From assembly GCA_026419775.2 (NCBI GenBank), contig JAOPGA020000682.1, forward strand, positions 22,241 to 86,240: a DNA stretch of 64,000 bases, written 5' to 3'. Position numbers and translations under genes: made by a program. The stretch is from Acrasis kona (Eukaryota > Heterolobosea > Eutetramitea > Acrasida > Acrasidae). The notes beneath the pieces were generated by a model, which worked only from the letters and a program-made list of their open reading frames with translations, was not told where the DNA came from and did not search any database. Shown here one piece after another: positions 62,756-64,000 of this stretch (position 1 is its first letter; each line of letters opens with the position of its first letter).

Positions 62756-64000
62756 TTAAACCAACAACAATAATAAAGCGGCGATCTTGTCTTCAGCGGC
62801 CTTTTCCTGCTTAATTATCTCCACAGCTCTTCTTCTTCTCTGTTCAGACTCATTTCTTCTCTGTTGATCCTCATTTCTTCTCTGTTCATCCTCGTTCCTT
62901 CTCTGTTCATCCTCGTTCCTTCTCTGTTCATCCTCATTCCTTCTCTGTTGATCCTCATTTCTTCTCTGTTCATCCTCGTTCCTTCTCTGTTCATCCTCGT
63001 TCCTTCTCTGTTCAGACTCATTCCTTCTCTGCTCAGACTTTCTTACTCTTTCCGTTTCGATGTCGATCAATCTTGCGTGTAAATCGAGCATTCTTTCCTC
63101 ATTGTTCCTATTGTTAAGAGCCAGGTTTGAGTAAAAAATCTTGCTGTCGAAAGGACTCCAACCAATTACCCCAGCCTCTCCTTGAGTGGCCACTGAACCT
63201 ACATCCACAAAAGGTGGGTCATTTTTTCCGGTTGTAGTGCTTTTTTCTACAAGTTCCAACTTTTCCTGGAGTCTAGACACATTTGTGATGGATTCCCTAT
63301 ACTTGATATCAAGTTGAATGTAGTCGTTGAACTTTTTCGCGTATTGTTCTCTCTTCTGATTCAACTCTTGTTCAAGACTTCTGACTTGGTCTAAAAGCTC
63401 TTGTGTTGCTTTCTTGTTCTTACTCTCCTCCTTCGTGATCAGTTTTTTTTTGTTTTGAGAGGATGTATTGGCTTGGTCCAACTCCAACTGCAATTGTTTG
63501 TGTTTGATCTTGGCACGTTCCAAATCCTTAATAAGCTTGTTTACTTGATTATACGATGTGTCTAAATCCTTCTTGAAGTTTGTTACTTGACCCTCAAGAC
63601 TTTTGCACTTGTCCTCATATTGTTTTAGTGTCTCAAGAAGCTTCTTGTTGTTCATTTCAAATACTAAAGCAAAAGCTTTGTTGTTGTCACGTTCTACGCC
63701 CAAAAGCATATTGTCTTTAATCTGTTCTTTGTGACTAATGGGATCAATGCCAAAGAGTTTTTTTGTTTCAAACATCTTTTTTGCGTGGTCTAAGGACACG
63801 GCCTCACGCGCAACATCCACAGTTGTTAAGTTGGGCATACTTCTACTTTTCTTAATTTGAATCTTGTTATTTATTAATAAAAATTGACCTTTACAATAAT
63901 TATTATAATTATTACTTAACCCACTCAGCATCCACCAAATTCAAACGAGTCACCTTCAACGCCTCATTCTCTGATTTCATCACCGACACCTCCTCGTACA
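62756..64000 (-). CDS. Coiled-coil protein with 21-bp repeat tail (5' end outside window)
   Basis: Exons seen: from the window edge (64000) to 63916, then 63845 to 62756, about 391 residues with the N-terminus missing. The first piece reads YEEVSVMKSENEALK, part of a coiled coil. A 70-nt intron follows; the AAAAG acceptor at 63846 keeps frame. The main part is a long coiled coil (FALVFEMNNKKLLETLKQYE onward). Near the end come ~11 copies of a seven-residue unit like QRRNEDE. The family is not recognised; the shape suggests a cytoskeletal or centrosomal scaffold. The open frame to 63931 also has an ATG, but splicing fits better. Confidence 0.65.

Noticed and set aside
62864-63082. + strand frame of Leu/Ile/Phe/Pro repeats
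   Set aside because: Antisense of the 21-bp repeat in the coiled-coil gene.

Overview
This is nuclear DNA from a gene-dense protist. The window is AT-rich, with about 38 protein genes on both strands. Introns are very short (about 28-50 nt), GT-AG, and mostly GTAAG/GTATG...TAG or CAG. Many gaps between genes are under 150 bp. The gene set is eukaryotic: TRRAP/Tra1, MED15, LTV1, NF-YC, a kinesin, a class III PI3-kinase, lipin, an R-SNARE and a TALE homeodomain protein. A heterolobosean amoeba (Acrasis- or Naegleria-like) is my best guess, from the mix of CBL calcium sensors, ELMO proteins, ciliary ODAD4 and tiny introns. That is inference; nothing in the window proves the taxon.

Layout. 1-9 kb: the 3' end of TRRAP, mitochondrial uS2, a HVA1/TUDOR protein, NF-YC, a 4-TM orphan, a 7-TM receptor-like gene and a secreted catalase-like haem protein. 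9.8-12.5 kb: a surface protein made of RCC1 repeats on a Thr/Pro stalk with a GPI-type tail. 13-24 kb: EI24-like, LTV1, ELMO, a VAMP7-like SNARE, ODAD4 head-to-head with a small unknown protein, and a PXB/DUF3818 protein. 24.4-29.5 kb: accessory region with a fold-back IS630/Tc1-like element, a Harbinger-like relic, a cupin/DUF2867 gene, a decayed ORF and a tRNA-Ile with an enlarged D-loop. 29.6-34.2 kb: patatin, lipin, LysM and LYRM7. 34.3-37.4 kb: a second Harbinger-like pseudogene and empty AT-rich DNA. 37.4-60.4 kb: SPRTN-like, WBP4, MED15, UBL-BAG, VPS34, CBL, glutathione synthetase, a kinesin, an orphan, an O-methyltransferase, PMP3, a MYND protein, a purine 5'-nucleotidase, a coactosin-like giant and a TALE protein. 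60.4-64 kb: relics of an EGF/LamG surface gene and of a dynein heavy chain, an ABHD17-like hydrolase, and a coiled-coil gene that runs off the window.

Themes. Several genes fit ciliary or motor biology (ODAD4 and its head-to-head partner, a divergent kinesin, a dynein relic). Others fit membrane lipid signalling (VPS34, lipin, PXB, patatin, ABHD17); lipin and VPS34 share a proline motif. The observations most worth follow-up are a Spartan-like protein whose HEXXH motif reads HAMVH, a tRNA with about 9-10 extra D-loop bases, a fold-back transposon built from two inverted pieces of one transposase, a VPS34 without a recognisable C2 domain, and the exon-per-repeat RCC1 gene.
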